This document shows positions 20,884 to 31,072 of a stretch of 64,000 nt of DNA, in pieces. The DNA is taken from NCBI GenBank assembly GCA_018136815.1, contig CM030934.1, forward strand, positions 3,534,313 to 3,598,312, given 5' to 3'. This DNA comes from Isochrysis galbana (Eukaryota > Haptophyta > Isochrysidales > Isochrysidaceae). The stretch's first letter is position 1; every line of letters begins with the position of its first letter. The notes beneath the pieces were generated by a model, which was not told the origin of the DNA, did not search any database, and saw only the letters and a program-made list of their open reading frames with translations. The position numbers and the translations under genes were made by a program.

Positions 20884-21479
20884 CCTCCTCTCCTCGGACG
20901 ACGGAGGGAAGTTTCGTCCAAAACATTCTCCGGTCCCAGGATGTTCCGTGGGGGGTCTCTCCGCGCCTCCGCGAGGGAAAGGACGCGATCTCGCTCCGAG
21001 ATCTCGTACCCCCGGAGAGACCCTCGGCCGCACGCACCAGGAAAGCCTCCCAGGGAAGAAAACCCAAGCTCAAGACCCCGCGAGAGCTATGCGCCCCCGT
21101 CTTTACGATCAACAACAAAGGCACGCTAACGCTGGGCATGAACCTGTCCGCGGTAGCGCAAGCGCTCCGCATAATGGATAGACTCGCCTACCCGCGCACA
21201 ACACAAAGCCGCGTCCCACGTCTCACCCGCCCACCTGCCCCCCGCCCTCAAAACTCCCCGCGATTTAACCGCCCACCTCACGGACTCAACACTCAACAAG
21301 GAAACATGGAAATCGATAGCCCGATGGCGCAGGAGGAAGGAGTGGACAACCTATCGGGGATCGGAACACACCGCCTGCTACAGAAAACCCCAAACACCCA
21401 GCCCCTAGGTAATGCACGAGGGACGAGCCGCAAGGCAGGTGGAGGGGAGATGAGAGTAGCGGGCGTGGCAGCACAATAA

Positions 21480-22123
21480 GGGTGCGTAGTCGCGCGCGCG
21501 GCGAGAATATTAAGAAGTTCTTTTCCTGATAAGGACGTCGAGATGGCGCCACCTCCCTCGCCTCCGAACGAAGCAGACACACAGCCAGGGAACAGGCAGA
21601 CAGGCAGAGTCCTGTTCCCTGGTGCAGACCAGAGCCAGGGCAATGCCCTGCACCGCTGCCCGAGGACGAAGACCGCGTGCTGCGGCCGCATCGTTGGACC
21701 TGCAAAGCGGGCAACAGACGGGCGGGCTGAAACGGGCAGATGGGAGACATGAGCAATGGGGCCATTGTGCGAGGACGGTGCGAGACGAGGCCATCATCGG
21801 ATGGAGGTGGAGGCGGGCTGGCTGCCTGGACTGGAACAGGATGGAGTCGGCCCCGTTCGATCACGCTGGTGACCGCGGCGAGCTGCTGTGAGAATTGTGC
21901 GGCCATGGCCTGCATGAGCTCGATATAACGCAGCTCGACGGGGTTGAGCCCCGGTGAAGCCGACGAAGTTAGCGGCGGAACCGTAGCAGACGGTGGAGAA
22001 GGAGAGAGATGAAGAAGGGAGTCGGGCAGCAGGCCCGGGGCCTCTTCACAACGAGACGGCTGACTTGGGGCGACCAAGGCGACCGAGAGGCGTTCGAGCG
22101 AGGCATGATAGGGCTCGTAGGCG
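21480..22123. mobile_element. Retroelement mosaic: LINE 5'-ORF scrap and Gag-like segment
   Basis: On the plus strand 21543-21640 encodes MAPPPSPP, then a GRVLFPG-type block, paralogous to MAPPPSPP and RALFPAE at 43204-43275. On the minus strand 21755-22107 encodes a Gag-like helix (VELRYIELMQAMAAQFSQQL), then a PSQPSR-EEAPGLLPDSLLHL stretch that is also found at 44615-44700. The segment 21655-21780 (both frames) is nearly identical to 44208-44330. These are fragments of retroelements shared with the left flank of the virus-like element. Confidence 0.65.
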
Positions 22124-23038
22124 ACAACCTACTTTTATAAGTGGGGGTCAATGGGGGCCTCGCGCCCCCCTCTCTCCATCGCGGACACCCCCCGGGGTGG
22201 GCCCGTACAATCAACCCCAGCCCCTGCCCTTTGGCAGGGGCTGGGCAATCAACACTCTGGCCCAGACCCCTAGTGGGCGCGGGCCGAGACTCGCACTCCC
22301 ACGCCCAGCATGGGCCTGCCCTCGAGCTGACTCCCCCCCTCCCCTGGTCGCCAGGCATACAGAGGCCACTGGGAGGCTCCAATGGCCAGCGTGGCAAGCG
22401 TGGGAGAGGCAGGGGGGGCCAGGGGCTGAGCCCCAGCCTCCACTGCCCCCTGAGCTGCCCTTGCTGGCCCTCTGGGAGCCCCCAAAGGCCCTCTGAGAGC
22501 AGGCCGTGGCGCGCCGCATGGCGACGCGCCGCAGGGAGAGGGGCGGAGGAGAATGGAGAGAGGGAGAGGGGGGAATTTGCGCCCCCCCCGATGGAGTGCG
22601 GTGAGAAACGGGCCCCGTTTGCGTTAGCAAACGGGCGAAGGGGGGCGGCTGGCGACAGGAGGGGCGAGAAGAAGGGAGTGGCTCAAGACGTCCCTGTGGC
22701 AGGTATCGGGGGGCGCAGTCATTTATTTCTTCGAGGACTGCTCGCGGCGCGAGCTGTAAGGGCCGTTCTGCTTCACGACGAGAGGTCCCTCCCCCCCCCC
22801 CGGTGTTTTTCCCCGGAGAGTCGGCCGGCGTCGACCGGTCCGCCTCAATGGGTTTTCCCTCATTGTAACTTGTGGGGAGTTATAATGGGAGCCGGGGGTT
22901 TGCGAGGGGGGAGATTTGAAGGGATGCATATGTGTATGTGTCTGTGCCATCACTTCAAGGCGTGCGGGCAAGTGCGCTGAGGGGTGTCGTGATAGTACCG
23001 GGCTAGTGGGAGTAGTGGTACTAACGCTCAGTTGTTTT
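22124..23038 (+). mobile_element. 915-bp GC-rich non-LTR-type insertion with 16-bp target duplication
   Basis: The exact 16-mer ATAGGGCTCGTAGGCG flanks the segment at 22108-22123 and 23039-23054. Removing the insertion and one repeat restores the retroelement sequence seen uninterrupted at 44717-44745. A long, variable-length target duplication is typical of target-primed insertion. The left end (ACTTTTATAAG, then GGGGGCCTCGCGCCCCCC) matches the copy at 42560, and the right end terminates in TTTT. It contains no convincing ORF and several GC-rich hairpins, so it behaves as a non-autonomous member. Confidence 0.75.
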
Positions 23039-23054
23039 ATAGGGCTCGTAGGCG

Positions 23055-23757
23055 GCCTCCGAGTCCGATGGTAAGTGTGGTGGTGCATTAGCTTTGTACT
23101 CATACTCATTGGAGGATATATTCCTACATAAAAAGAAAACAAGCATTCTGAGTGAAAATAAATTTATCACCTGGCCCTCTTTTGACGGAACGCGACTTTC
23201 CAGCCTCCGGCGGCGGACGTTAGTTAGCGCGCGTGCTTTCGGGCGCGCCGTGACGGACCTTACCTCGTTAGTCATCATCGGTGCTGTACCCGGGGCTGTG
23301 GCAAAGCCAATCGCAATCGCCACCCCTCAGCCCACTACAGTGACTGAGCCCACCATAGGTCGCACCACCACCGCCACAGCAGGCCCCACCACCACTATTG
23401 CCTGTTGCCGCGCCACCACTGCTGCCACCCCCGCTGTTGCCGCCCCCGGCCCGCCGATGTTGACGCTGCCGCTACTCACCGACAGCAACGCCGCCACCAC
23501 TGCCACTGCCGCCACAGGTGAAGTCGCTATCTGCGCCGTGCCAGTCGCCGCCACCAAGCTCGTCTCCAATGCCGCTAGCAACGGGAGGTGGGGCGGGGGT
23601 GAAGAAATTGGAGCCCTCAGGTGTCAGGTGCACAGTGCACCTTCTTGCCGGGAAGGGATTCGAAGATTGAATGAATGTCAGTGGTGGTGGTGAGGGTCCT
23701 GCATGCAATGAGGCATGGCAGGAGGGCGGGCTGTTCCGTCCCAGCGGCAAGGGAGGA
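23055..23757. other. Trinucleotide-rich region before the gap
   Basis: The left 30 bp continue the retroelement (minus-strand SDSEAAYEPY). From about 23300 to 23560 the sequence is rich in CCACCA/GCCACC-type triplets. On the minus strand one frame is a Gly-rich, Cys-containing tail (GGGACCGGGGATYGG) that might be the C-terminus of a real protein cut off by the gap. No gene can be asserted. Confidence 0.35.
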
Positions 23758-23857
23758 NNNNNNNNNNNNNNNNNNNNNNNNNNNNNNNNNNNNNNNNNNN
23801 NNNNNNNNNNNNNNNNNNNNNNNNNNNNNNNNNNNNNNNNNNNNNNNNNNNNNNNNN
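23758..23857. other. Assembly gap (100 N) abutting a telomere
   Basis: A 100-N placeholder immediately followed by pure CCCTAA repeats. See the findings for the likely scaffold-join interpretation. Confidence 0.99.
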
Positions 23858-24188
23858 CCTAACCCTAACCCTAACCCTAACCCTAACCCTAACCCTAACC
23901 CTAACCCTAACCCTAACCCTAACCCTAACCCTAACCCTAACCCTAACCCTAACCCTAACCCTAACCCTAACCCTAACCCTAACCCTAACCCTAACCCTAA
24001 CCCTAACCCTAACCCTAACCCTAACCCTAACCCTAACCCTAACCCTAACCCTAACCCTAACCCTAACCCTAACCCTAACCCTAACCCTAACCCTAACCCT
24101 AACCCTAACCCTAACCCTAACCCTAACCCTAACCCTAACCCTAACCCTAACCCTAACCCTAACCCTAACCCTAACCCTAACCCTAACC

Positions 24189-24229
<41 letters not shown>

Positions 24230-24706
24230 CCCTAACCCTAACCCTAACCCTAACCCTAACCCTAACCCTAACCCTAACCCTAACCCTAACCCTAACCCTA
24301 ACCCTAACCCTAACCCTAACCCTAACCCTAACCCTAACCCTAACCCTAACCCTAACCCTAACCCTAACCCTAACCCTAACCCTAACCCTAACCCTAACCC
24401 TAACCCTAACCCTAACCCTAACCCTAACCCTAACCCTAACCCTAACCCTAACCCTAACCCTAACCCTAACCCTAACCCTAACCCTAACCCTAACCCTAAC
24501 CCTAACCCTAACCCTAACCCTAACCCTAACCCTAACCCTAACCCTAACCCTAACCCTAACCCTAACCCTAACCCTTACCCTAACCCTTACCCTAACCCTA
24601 ACCCTTACCTCAACCCTAACCTCAACCCTAACCCTTACCTCAACCCTAACCCTAACCCTAACCCTAACCCTAACCCTAACCCTAACCCTAACCCTAACCC
24701 TAACCT
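23858..24706. repeat. Telomeric (CCCTAA)n array
   Basis: About 140 near-perfect CCCTAA units (TTAGGG on the other strand), with a single CCCTAAA unit near 24210 and a few CCCTTA/CCTCAA variants after 24570. CCCTAA read 5' to 3' on the plus strand at the left edge of a contig is the orientation of a left chromosome end. The PNPNPN and LTLTLT ORFs here are only translations of the repeat. Confidence 0.97.
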
Positions 24707-24855
24707 AAGCCCTAAACCCTAAGCCCTTAGCCCTTAGCCCTAAGCCCTAAGCCCTAAGCCCTAAGCCCTAAGCCCTAAGCCCTAAGCCCTAAGCCCTAAG
24801 CCCTTAGCCCTAAGCCCTAAGCCCTAAGCCCTAAGCCCTAAGCCCTTAGCCCTAG
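24707..24855. repeat. Degenerate proximal telomeric repeats
   Basis: The array changes to CCCTAAG and CCCTTAG variants before fading out in CCCTAGC. A homogeneous distal part grading into variant repeats is the usual structure of the centromere-proximal edge of a telomere. Confidence 0.9.
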
Positions 24856-25215
24856 CATCACCCCTAGTGCTGCCCGTAGCCCTAGCTAGGCCGGTGACTC
24901 ACGCGTTTTTACCATTTTTTTCCTTCCTTGCTGGGTGCCCAAGGATTACCCAGGGACCCCCTTACCTGCCCTCCCAAATCCTCCCCGGCTGAGCGTCTTT
25001 TCCGTTACCAAGTGGGTAGGCCTCACCTCTCCTCGGGTTTCGTGGGTATCCTAGCGTGGAGGTACATCTTAACCAATTTTAACAATATTCAATATGGCAA
25101 CGCGGACGGCAGGTGCAGGTGAGCCCCTTGGGAGTTTTTTTATGGGCTTTGGGGGACGGTCAAAAAATGCAGCCCCCCCCACATGTTAGTAGTTATAAAT
25201 TAGTGTTTGACCGCC
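24856..25215. other. Subtelomeric sequence with decayed repeat copies
   Basis: A diverged copy of the left end of the 25223 transposon lies at about 24888-24985 (CCGGTGACTCACGCG, then GGTGCCCAAGGATT). The segment 25120-25215 ends in TTTGACCGCCCTACA and resembles 56830-56940 and 32205-32300, a third small dispersed repeat. No gene is visible. Confidence 0.55.
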
Positions 25216-25222
25216 CTACAAG

Positions 25223-26099
25223 TAGCCCGGTCACTCACTCTTTTTAACCATTTTTTCCCACCTCCCCTGGGTGTCCAAGGATTCCTTAGGGTCCCCCCCT
25301 ACCTGCCCCGGCAACTCCCTCCCCCCTCCGAACGACCCCCTCCCGCCCCACGAAGGGCAATGGCGTCGGTGAGGGACCCCCCTCCCTTCCCCCGCGCGTG
25401 GCGGGCTATTTTGGGAGATTGAGGGGGGCGCTCACGGAAGGGAATCAGAGTGGTGAATGTGGGGCGCATCAGTATTAGAAACGCGGAGCTTCCGCGACGT
25501 CCGATCGCCCGCGATCGGCCGAAGAATGGCATGGAGGTGGTGGCCATGCAGAGCCCAGAGCTCTCGCGAGCAGGGTGGGGGGTCACTAGTAGGTCGCACG
25601 CTGGTTCTTGAGGGTCGCACACACTCGCACTAACCCATCCTGGCCCCTCGCACCGCAGGAATGCCTCGATTCGATCCGGCCCGACGCCCAGGGCCACGGC
25701 CCCTATTGACGTCGACAAGCGCTCGATTGGACGCCTGGAGGTGCGGCTCTTCAAGTGGCCGTGCGGCGCGACGGGCCGGTCGCGACCCGGCTGTTCCGGG
25801 CCTGCCTGTAACCCCCAAAGCCTCCTGGCCCGACCGAGAAAGCGCCGGCAGCGCGCCCGGCAGCGGTCGAGAGTTGGACACTCGGCCCGTTCGGCCGGGT
25901 GACGTTCGCGTAGTCGTCGGCGCCACACACGGCCGACTATTTCGCGATGCGCGAGGGCGGCGGCGGCGATTGGCGTGGCTGCTCGGCTGGTATGGGATTC
26001 TATCGTAGTGGATGACCGAGGAAGCGCCGGCAGCGCGCCCGGTAGCGGTCGAAAGTTGGACACTCGGCCCGTTCGGCCGGATAGTGAGTGACCGGGCTA
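25223..26099. mobile_element. 877-bp non-autonomous DNA transposon, 17-bp TIR, 7-bp target duplication
   Basis: TAGCCCGGTCACTCACT (25223-25239) has its exact reverse complement at 26083-26099. The flanking heptamer CTACAAG is duplicated at 25216-25222 and 26100-26106. Internally, a segment of about 65 bp ending in CACTCGGCCCGTTCGGCCGG is directly repeated (about 25840-25905 and 26018-26081). The ORFs inside lack transposase motifs. The 136-bp element at 31323-31458 shares both ends and is an internal-deletion relative. Confidence 0.85.
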
Positions 26100-26106
26100 C
26101 TACAAG

Positions 26107-27050
26107 AGGGCTGGACATACGACACATCACGTGATATCACCAAGCCTCCCTCGTGCAGAATCCCTGCTGGATACAGCGACAGACTTACCGAGAAATACAG
26201 GTAAGAGCTCAACTTCATACGCCGAAGTAAGACGACGCCATAGTCTTCCGCCCCCTTATCTCCAACCCCTGGCCGAAGCGGCACGCGCGGCCACCCCGGA
26301 GCCTGTATCAGTATCTCCATTAAAGTGGGAACTGGGGGGAAGGGGAAAGGGGTTGAAGGTGGTTAAGGTTGGGTAGTAGGGAGGTACATAAGCACGCTGC
26401 CTCAAGCCGCACATGTAGTGGGGATTTTTAAGAAGTTTTTTTTTACGGTATCGTACTGGTACCGGTCTTGGGTGAAACCTCTGAAGACATAGATTTAAAA
26501 CTTTTCACGGGCATAGCGGCATCGGATCACCATCCTGTGGTAGCGACATTCGCGATAGCCCCCCCCAGACGGGCTGCTACACGCCCCGAGCAAGAAACAT
26601 ATTCGGAAAATGATTAGCCCCCTGTACACTATAGACAAAGATTTCAATCTAGGAGCATCAGACGACCTCTTGCAGGCGGCGAGAGGCCTGGACGTAAGAA
26701 ATGTCACCTAGGGCAGCCAAATCTCTTAGTAGGAACCGCACCGGAAACCAACAAAGATCTTGCGCTATATAAAAGAGGAAAATCCGAGTCGAAACCAGAT
26801 CGAGAGACGAGCCACAATCTCCCACCCCCTTCTCTCCAACTCCCGGCCGAAGCAGCGCGCGCGGCCTCCCCGGAACCAGCTTCTCCGCTAAAGAGGGAAC
26901 TGGGGAAGGGGATGGCATCGGGATGGGGGTTGATAGGGGTTAAGGTTGGGTAGTAGGGAGGTACACTAGCACGCTGCCTCACGCCGCATGCGAGCGGGGA
27001 TTTTTAAGAAGATTTTTTTTATGTCTTGGCGATGAAACCGCGTCGACATT
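26107..27050 (+). mobile_element. LINE 3' remnants: endonuclease tail and two tail repeats
   Basis: At about 26514-26560 the plus strand encodes ASDHHPVVATF, the conserved SDHxPV end of a LINE APE endonuclease. Two related segments (about 26270-26445 and 26840-27025) share GAACTGGGG, then GGTTAAGGTTGGGTAGTAGG, then GATTTTTAAGAAG followed by T-runs. The same segment occurs at 56680-56830. They look like LINE 3' ends. No intact frame remains. Confidence 0.6.
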
Positions 27051-27554
27051 AACGTACCGAGATGCGCTCGAATACCCAACTTCCAATTCTAAGCCTTTGA
27101 AGACAACCCTCTGCGCCATCGCTCGAGCGTCTTCCGTGCCCTTCGGTTTGCTCCCGTCTCTGCCCTCGTGCCACAGTGCTTCGTGACGACTGAGAGTGCG
27201 TCCATGTCGTCAGTCCTGTCTCCGTCCGCTCCCTTGGTCCCCCATCGCCCACCCTCCATGCCTCAAGTGGGCCGAACATCTCATGTGACGTTCCACCTCT
27301 TCCACCCACACCCAATTGCACCACAGCTCCATCCAGCACACCACACGAACCTTGGGCTAATAGGTCTGTAGCCAAGATTCGTCAGATTTTTGTTTACGTC
27401 AAGCACCAGCAAGTCAAACGTCAAATGTCATATTACTTTGGAATGCTTTGGACAACAAAAACAACATACATATGCGCCCATTTTGAACCAAACGAGCACG
27501 CACACACGGGTTGATTTTCACATTTGGAGCATCTTTTTGGAAGGCCCCGAGGCA
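27051..27554. other. Downstream region of RRP42, no gene seen
   Basis: AT-richer sequence between the LINE remnants and the RRP42 stop codon. Only short frames without recognisable motifs. Confidence 0.4.
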
Positions 27555-28502
27555 TCAAGCCAGCAGGCCGATCGCGCCGTCATCCGTGTAGGGGAATCCC
27601 CGCACCTGCGCGTGCTCCGCTGCCATCTCAATCGCGAGTGAGGCCTTCTCGAGCATCGCGAGTCCAAGTAAGCGGGCAGTCTGCAGCATGTCGGCCATTA
27701 GTGCGAGGTTGACGCCGTACACTCCGGCAAGCCGCATCGCACATGTTTGGCCGTCCGAGCTCATGCCCAGTGAGATGGCGCAGCCTGCAGCGCGTCGCTC
27801 GGCAGCTGTGCAGTCTACGACAATGTGCTCACTGAGCGTCGCAACAGTGACGAAAATGGGGATGGACGATGCGTCAAAGGGGACGGACTCATCGAGCGAT
27901 TCATCGAGATCGAGGTCGTGTTGCGTACTTCCCTTACCTCCCCCTTCCATTGCCGCCGTCGCCGACATGTTGGACGATCTGTCGCCGTCGTCGCCCAGCG
28001 GAGCAGCCGTCATTCGCGGCACTTGTGTGCCGTGCAGTGCCGCACGCACACCAAGGGACATTGCATCAAGCGGGCAGCCGTCAGCCTGGAGGATCTGCAC
28101 GTGGACGCGAAGCTGCCAACATTGCGCGCCCTCGACAATGCACAGCGGCTTGAGCGCCTGCGCGACCGCGCGGTGCGAGTAGAGTGAGGTGAGCGAAGTC
28201 TCGAGCCAGGTGAGCGGCTCATCGCTCCCATACTCCGGCAGCGCAACCTCGCCGGGCCCGCAGCCGACGGAGATGAGGATCCGTCCGGCGTCAGGCACGG
28301 CTTGATCAGGCACGCCTAACTCTGCAACCACGCCAATGAGCAGCCGCGTCGCGCCCAGAGAGAGCATAGCCGAGCCGCTCGCCTGCGGCAGCACGCCCAG
28401 AGAGGCACTCGCGGCGCGCCAGTCGAGCCGGCCCCGCCCATCCTCGCGCACATCGGCGCGCACGCCCTCGAGCGTGTACGCCAGCTCGGCAGACGACGAC
28501 AT
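27555..28502 (-). CDS. RRP42: Exosome complex core subunit RRP42 (EXOSC7), 315 aa
   Basis: Start set at the ATG at 28502 (MSSSAELAYTLEGV). The 45 residues upstream in frame are pyrimidine-tract translation. The protein follows the RNase PH-fold ring subunits: the N-terminal helix and VREDGRGRLDWR motif, GVLPQASGSAMLSLGATRLL for the first beta sheet, VEGAQCWQLRVHVQIL for the conserved central block, DAMSLGVRAAL, then an acidic insert and PIFVTVATLSEHIVVDCT. The length matches eukaryotic RRP42. It is part of the catalytically inert six-subunit exosome barrel for nuclear and cytoplasmic RNA 3'-5' decay. It is divergent from the Csm1/Pcs1-like gene, with starts about 320 bp apart, implying a shared promoter region. 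No intron is needed. RRP42 is preferred to RRP45/RRP43 on N-terminal motif order, but a paralogue swap is possible. Confidence 0.8.
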   Translation of the reverse strand: MSSSAELAYTLEGVRADVREDGRGRLDWRAASASLGVLPQASGSAMLSLGATRLLIGVVAELGVPDQAVPDAGRILISVGCGPGEVALPEYGSDEPLTWLETSLTSLYSHRAVAQALKPLCIVEGAQCWQLRVHVQILQADGCPLDAMSLGVRAALHGTQVPRMTAAPLGDDGDRSSNMSATAAMEGGGKGSTQHDLDLDESLDESVPFDASSIPIFVTVATLSEHIVVDCTAAERRAAGCAISLGMSSDGQTCAMRLAGVYGVNLALMADMLQTARLLGLAMLEKASLAIEMAAEHAQVRGFPYTDDGAIGLLA

Positions 28503-28823
28503 CCTCCCACCGGCCCCGTGCGGGGAGCACAGGCGGAGGAGGCGGAGGCGGAAGGGGGGAGGGAGGGCGGGGGGGGCGGCGGCTGCGGCGACGGCGCGAC
28601 GCCACGCGCGGGCCGACGGCTCAAAATAGACTGTCACACCACGGAGTATAACTGTACAATTCTCTCACCTGTCAACTAAAGTTAAAAAGTGTGGGGTCGC
28701 CGTTTGAGTTGCGGCGGGGGAAGGGTCGGGAGTCGGAGGAGGGCGCGACGGCCTTACTCTCTCTCCGCTCTCGTTGCGACCTCGTCTCCCTCTCTCTTGC
28801 TCTCTCCCGCGCCGACGTGCGGG

Positions 28824-29449
28824 ATGCCGGCGTCACGCGATGCAGATACTGGCGACGCGCTGCAGCACAAGTATGCTGAGCTCCTCGCACTGCGACAGAC
28901 GGTGCCCGAGGCCGAGGCGAAGCGCCTTGCGAACTCACTGAGCGAAGTGCAGGCAACGTCACAAGAGCTCATTGCTTCACTCAGAGCGGAGATCGCGACT
29001 CGCGGCGAGAGCCACGGGCCAAACGAGGAGCTCAATGAGCGTGTGCGACAGCTCGAGCGCCTTGTTGGCGTCTACCGCATGCTGAGCGGCACAGAGATTG
29101 AGCTAAGTGCCGATGGGCGCACCGCCAGCTGCACCTGCGTGGGGGAGCGCCGTCGGCATGAATTCACCGTCGACATGGCACCTGAGGACGGTGACGAGGG
29201 GGATCTTGGGTATCAGCCTGCTAGCGGCGACGGTGTTTGCAAGTTTCTGCCGGACTACCTGCAAGACGGCATTGTCTGTGCGTGCAGCCCCTGCAGCACA
29301 CGGCCCCGCACGCATTGAAGAAGGACATTGTTTGCCTACAGCAAATGCAGTACTGCCCTCTCACCGGCTCCGCTCTTGCCCTGCTCGCAGTTGAGCGATC
29401 ACAGGCTCCCACTCTCATGCAGAAAATCATGGGCGTCGTGATGGCCTGA
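28824..29449 (+). CDS. Csm1/Pcs1-like monopolin-type kinetochore protein, 2 exons, 170 aa
   Basis: Exon 1 is 28824-29277 (ATG, MPASRDAD). The intron 29278-29390 has a GTGCGT donor and a CTCGCAG acceptor. Exon 2 is 29391-29449, ending in TGA. The splice is phase 1 and converts an otherwise nonsensical tail into DGIVFERSQAPTLMQKI. Residues about 10-85 are a heptad-rich coiled coil. The C-terminal globular domain has LVGVYRMLSGTEIEL, then an acidic strand and Y-P, then FLPDYLQD and the spliced helix. That is the order in Csm1/Pcs1 C-terminal domains (yLTGL-I, F-L, LPdYL-eeI-F), which form V-shaped dimers that crosslink kinetochores or rDNA. It faces RRP42 divergently. The family call comes from motif order without a database search. 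Confidence 0.65.
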
Positions 29450-29989
29450 TGCGGTATCGAGGCTGCTCGCTGCACGTGCCCATCCAGGCCCACAAGACTT
29501 GCAAAAAGGAAGGCAGCGATAAATAGTTGCCATCACACGTGGCCAGTACGACTGCGCCGCACGTATACTTTCATGTTTGGATTGCACCCGACGAGCAGTG
29601 GCCGCTGCAGGTGTCATTGAGTCGTGCTTCTGCATACTGCAAGTCGACAAAAGCCAATGCTAACTAGGCAAAATGCTCTGACAATCCAAAAGAGGACTTC
29701 GTTTGCATTGTGCAAATTGTGTCAACAATGGCAATGAGTGTGCATGAAACGGACTCGCGAGCTACAAACCATCGAAATGTGGAATTTAGTGCAAGCCAAA
29801 TTGAATTTTGTTTTGCGTCTTGGTGATAATGACTTGTGTTAGGGTTAGAAGCATAGGGTTAGCAGTATTTATTAGGGCGTAAGTAGGAGCGTAGCCCGGT
29901 CACTCACTAGGGGCTGGGGGGGGTTGCGTTAGGGGGAGCGCTCGAACGCCCTCCATGCCTTACGACACGCTCTATTCTTTGAACGTGTC
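29450..29989. other. Intergenic region with a solitary transposon end
   Basis: No gene is visible. At 29892-29908 the exact 17-bp TIR TAGCCCGGTCACTCACT occurs once, without a matching right end nearby and with unrelated internal sequence, so it is a solo terminus of the 7-bp-TSD transposon family. Two AGGGTTAG telomere-like units occur near 29840-29862. Confidence 0.6.
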
Positions 29990-30760
29990 GAACTAAGTTT
30001 ATGGCGGGGCACGAGCCCCCCCCTCTCTCCACTCCTCCCCCGCCATGGGGGAGGAACCACCCACTCTCCTGGCATGCCTGATGGCTTGCCAGGAGAACAC
30101 TGCCATGCTGACCCATCCCTCTCCCCACAGGCACGCCTGATTCGCCCGCCCTGGCCTGTCGTGGCCAGCCCATCCCTCTGACCAGCCCCTCCTCCCCCTG
30201 GGCCCCCCTGATCAGGACCCCCCAGCCAGCTCCAGTCGACTGGCATGGGCTCGAGAGCCAGCGATGGAGAGGCAGGAGGGGCCAGGCCATGCCCCAGCCT
30301 CACCTGCCCACTGAGCTGCGCTCCCAGGCCCCTGCTGGCCTCCTGGGGACCTGAAGAGGGGCCGCAGGCACGCGCCATGGGCCCCCGCCGCAGGGAAGAG
30401 AGGAGGAAAAGGGAAGAGGGAGGGGAGGGGGGAGTGGCAGCTCTCCCCTCCGGCGTTTACGTGTCTTCTCGCCCCGTTTGGGTAAGAGAAGACGGGGGCG
30501 CCAGAACCAGGAGGGAAGGGCCGCGGCTCGCCGCGGCCACTCGCTCTTGCGAGGAGAGATTAGCGTTTCTTGGCTCCTATTCATGAGTGCCCCCCCCCCC
30601 CTGCGTTGTTTTTACCCGAGAGGGGTTTTCCCCCAGCGTGGACTCGAGGAGAGGACGTGCTGGGGTGCGCGGGGTCGGTGCGTGCACTGGGGGGAGGACC
30701 CAGAGCAGAAATCATTGTCTGCCGCTGGGTGGTGGCCTTGGCAGGTAGCATAAGAAATTA
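29990..30760 (+). repeat. GC-rich dispersed repeat (copy 2, about 0.77 kb)
   Basis: It begins with a GGGGCACGAGCCCCCC hairpin followed by CTCTCTCCACTCC, and contains segments that are the reverse complement of 62401-62820 (for example the CCTCCTCCCCCTGGGCCCCCCTGATCAGG region). It is related in layout to 22124-23038 and 42560-43020. No coding capacity is convincing. Boundaries are approximate. Confidence 0.65.
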
Positions 30761-31072
30761 ATTTATACTGTTGATGACGCGCGACGGCGCAAAGAAAGCA
30801 CTCCGGGCACGCGGAGCTCGAGCAGCGAAGAAGCACACCAAGGTCTTGGCAATACTTGACGTAGAAGTCAAGTAGAGCTGTAGACAGCGGAGTCGACGCG
30901 GCGTCAGTCAACCTCCGGTGGGCCGGTGGGCAGCTGAGACAGAGAGCCGCTGGCAGTCCGCCAGTCAGACTTAAGTAAGCATCGACAAAAGCGTCGGCGG
31001 CGACGGGCCAGTAAGTGGGGGCGGCGGCGGCGGCGGCGCTGCCTCGGCTACGTCAGACGTCAACATTCAAAG

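Noticed and set aside
23858-24722. Long ORFs of Pro-Asn or Leu-Thr dipeptides in the telomere
   Set aside because: They are translations of CCCTAA in different frames.
27825-28187. Plus-strand ORFs of 94-164 aa opposite RRP42
   Set aside because: Shadows of the well-supported RRP42 frame.
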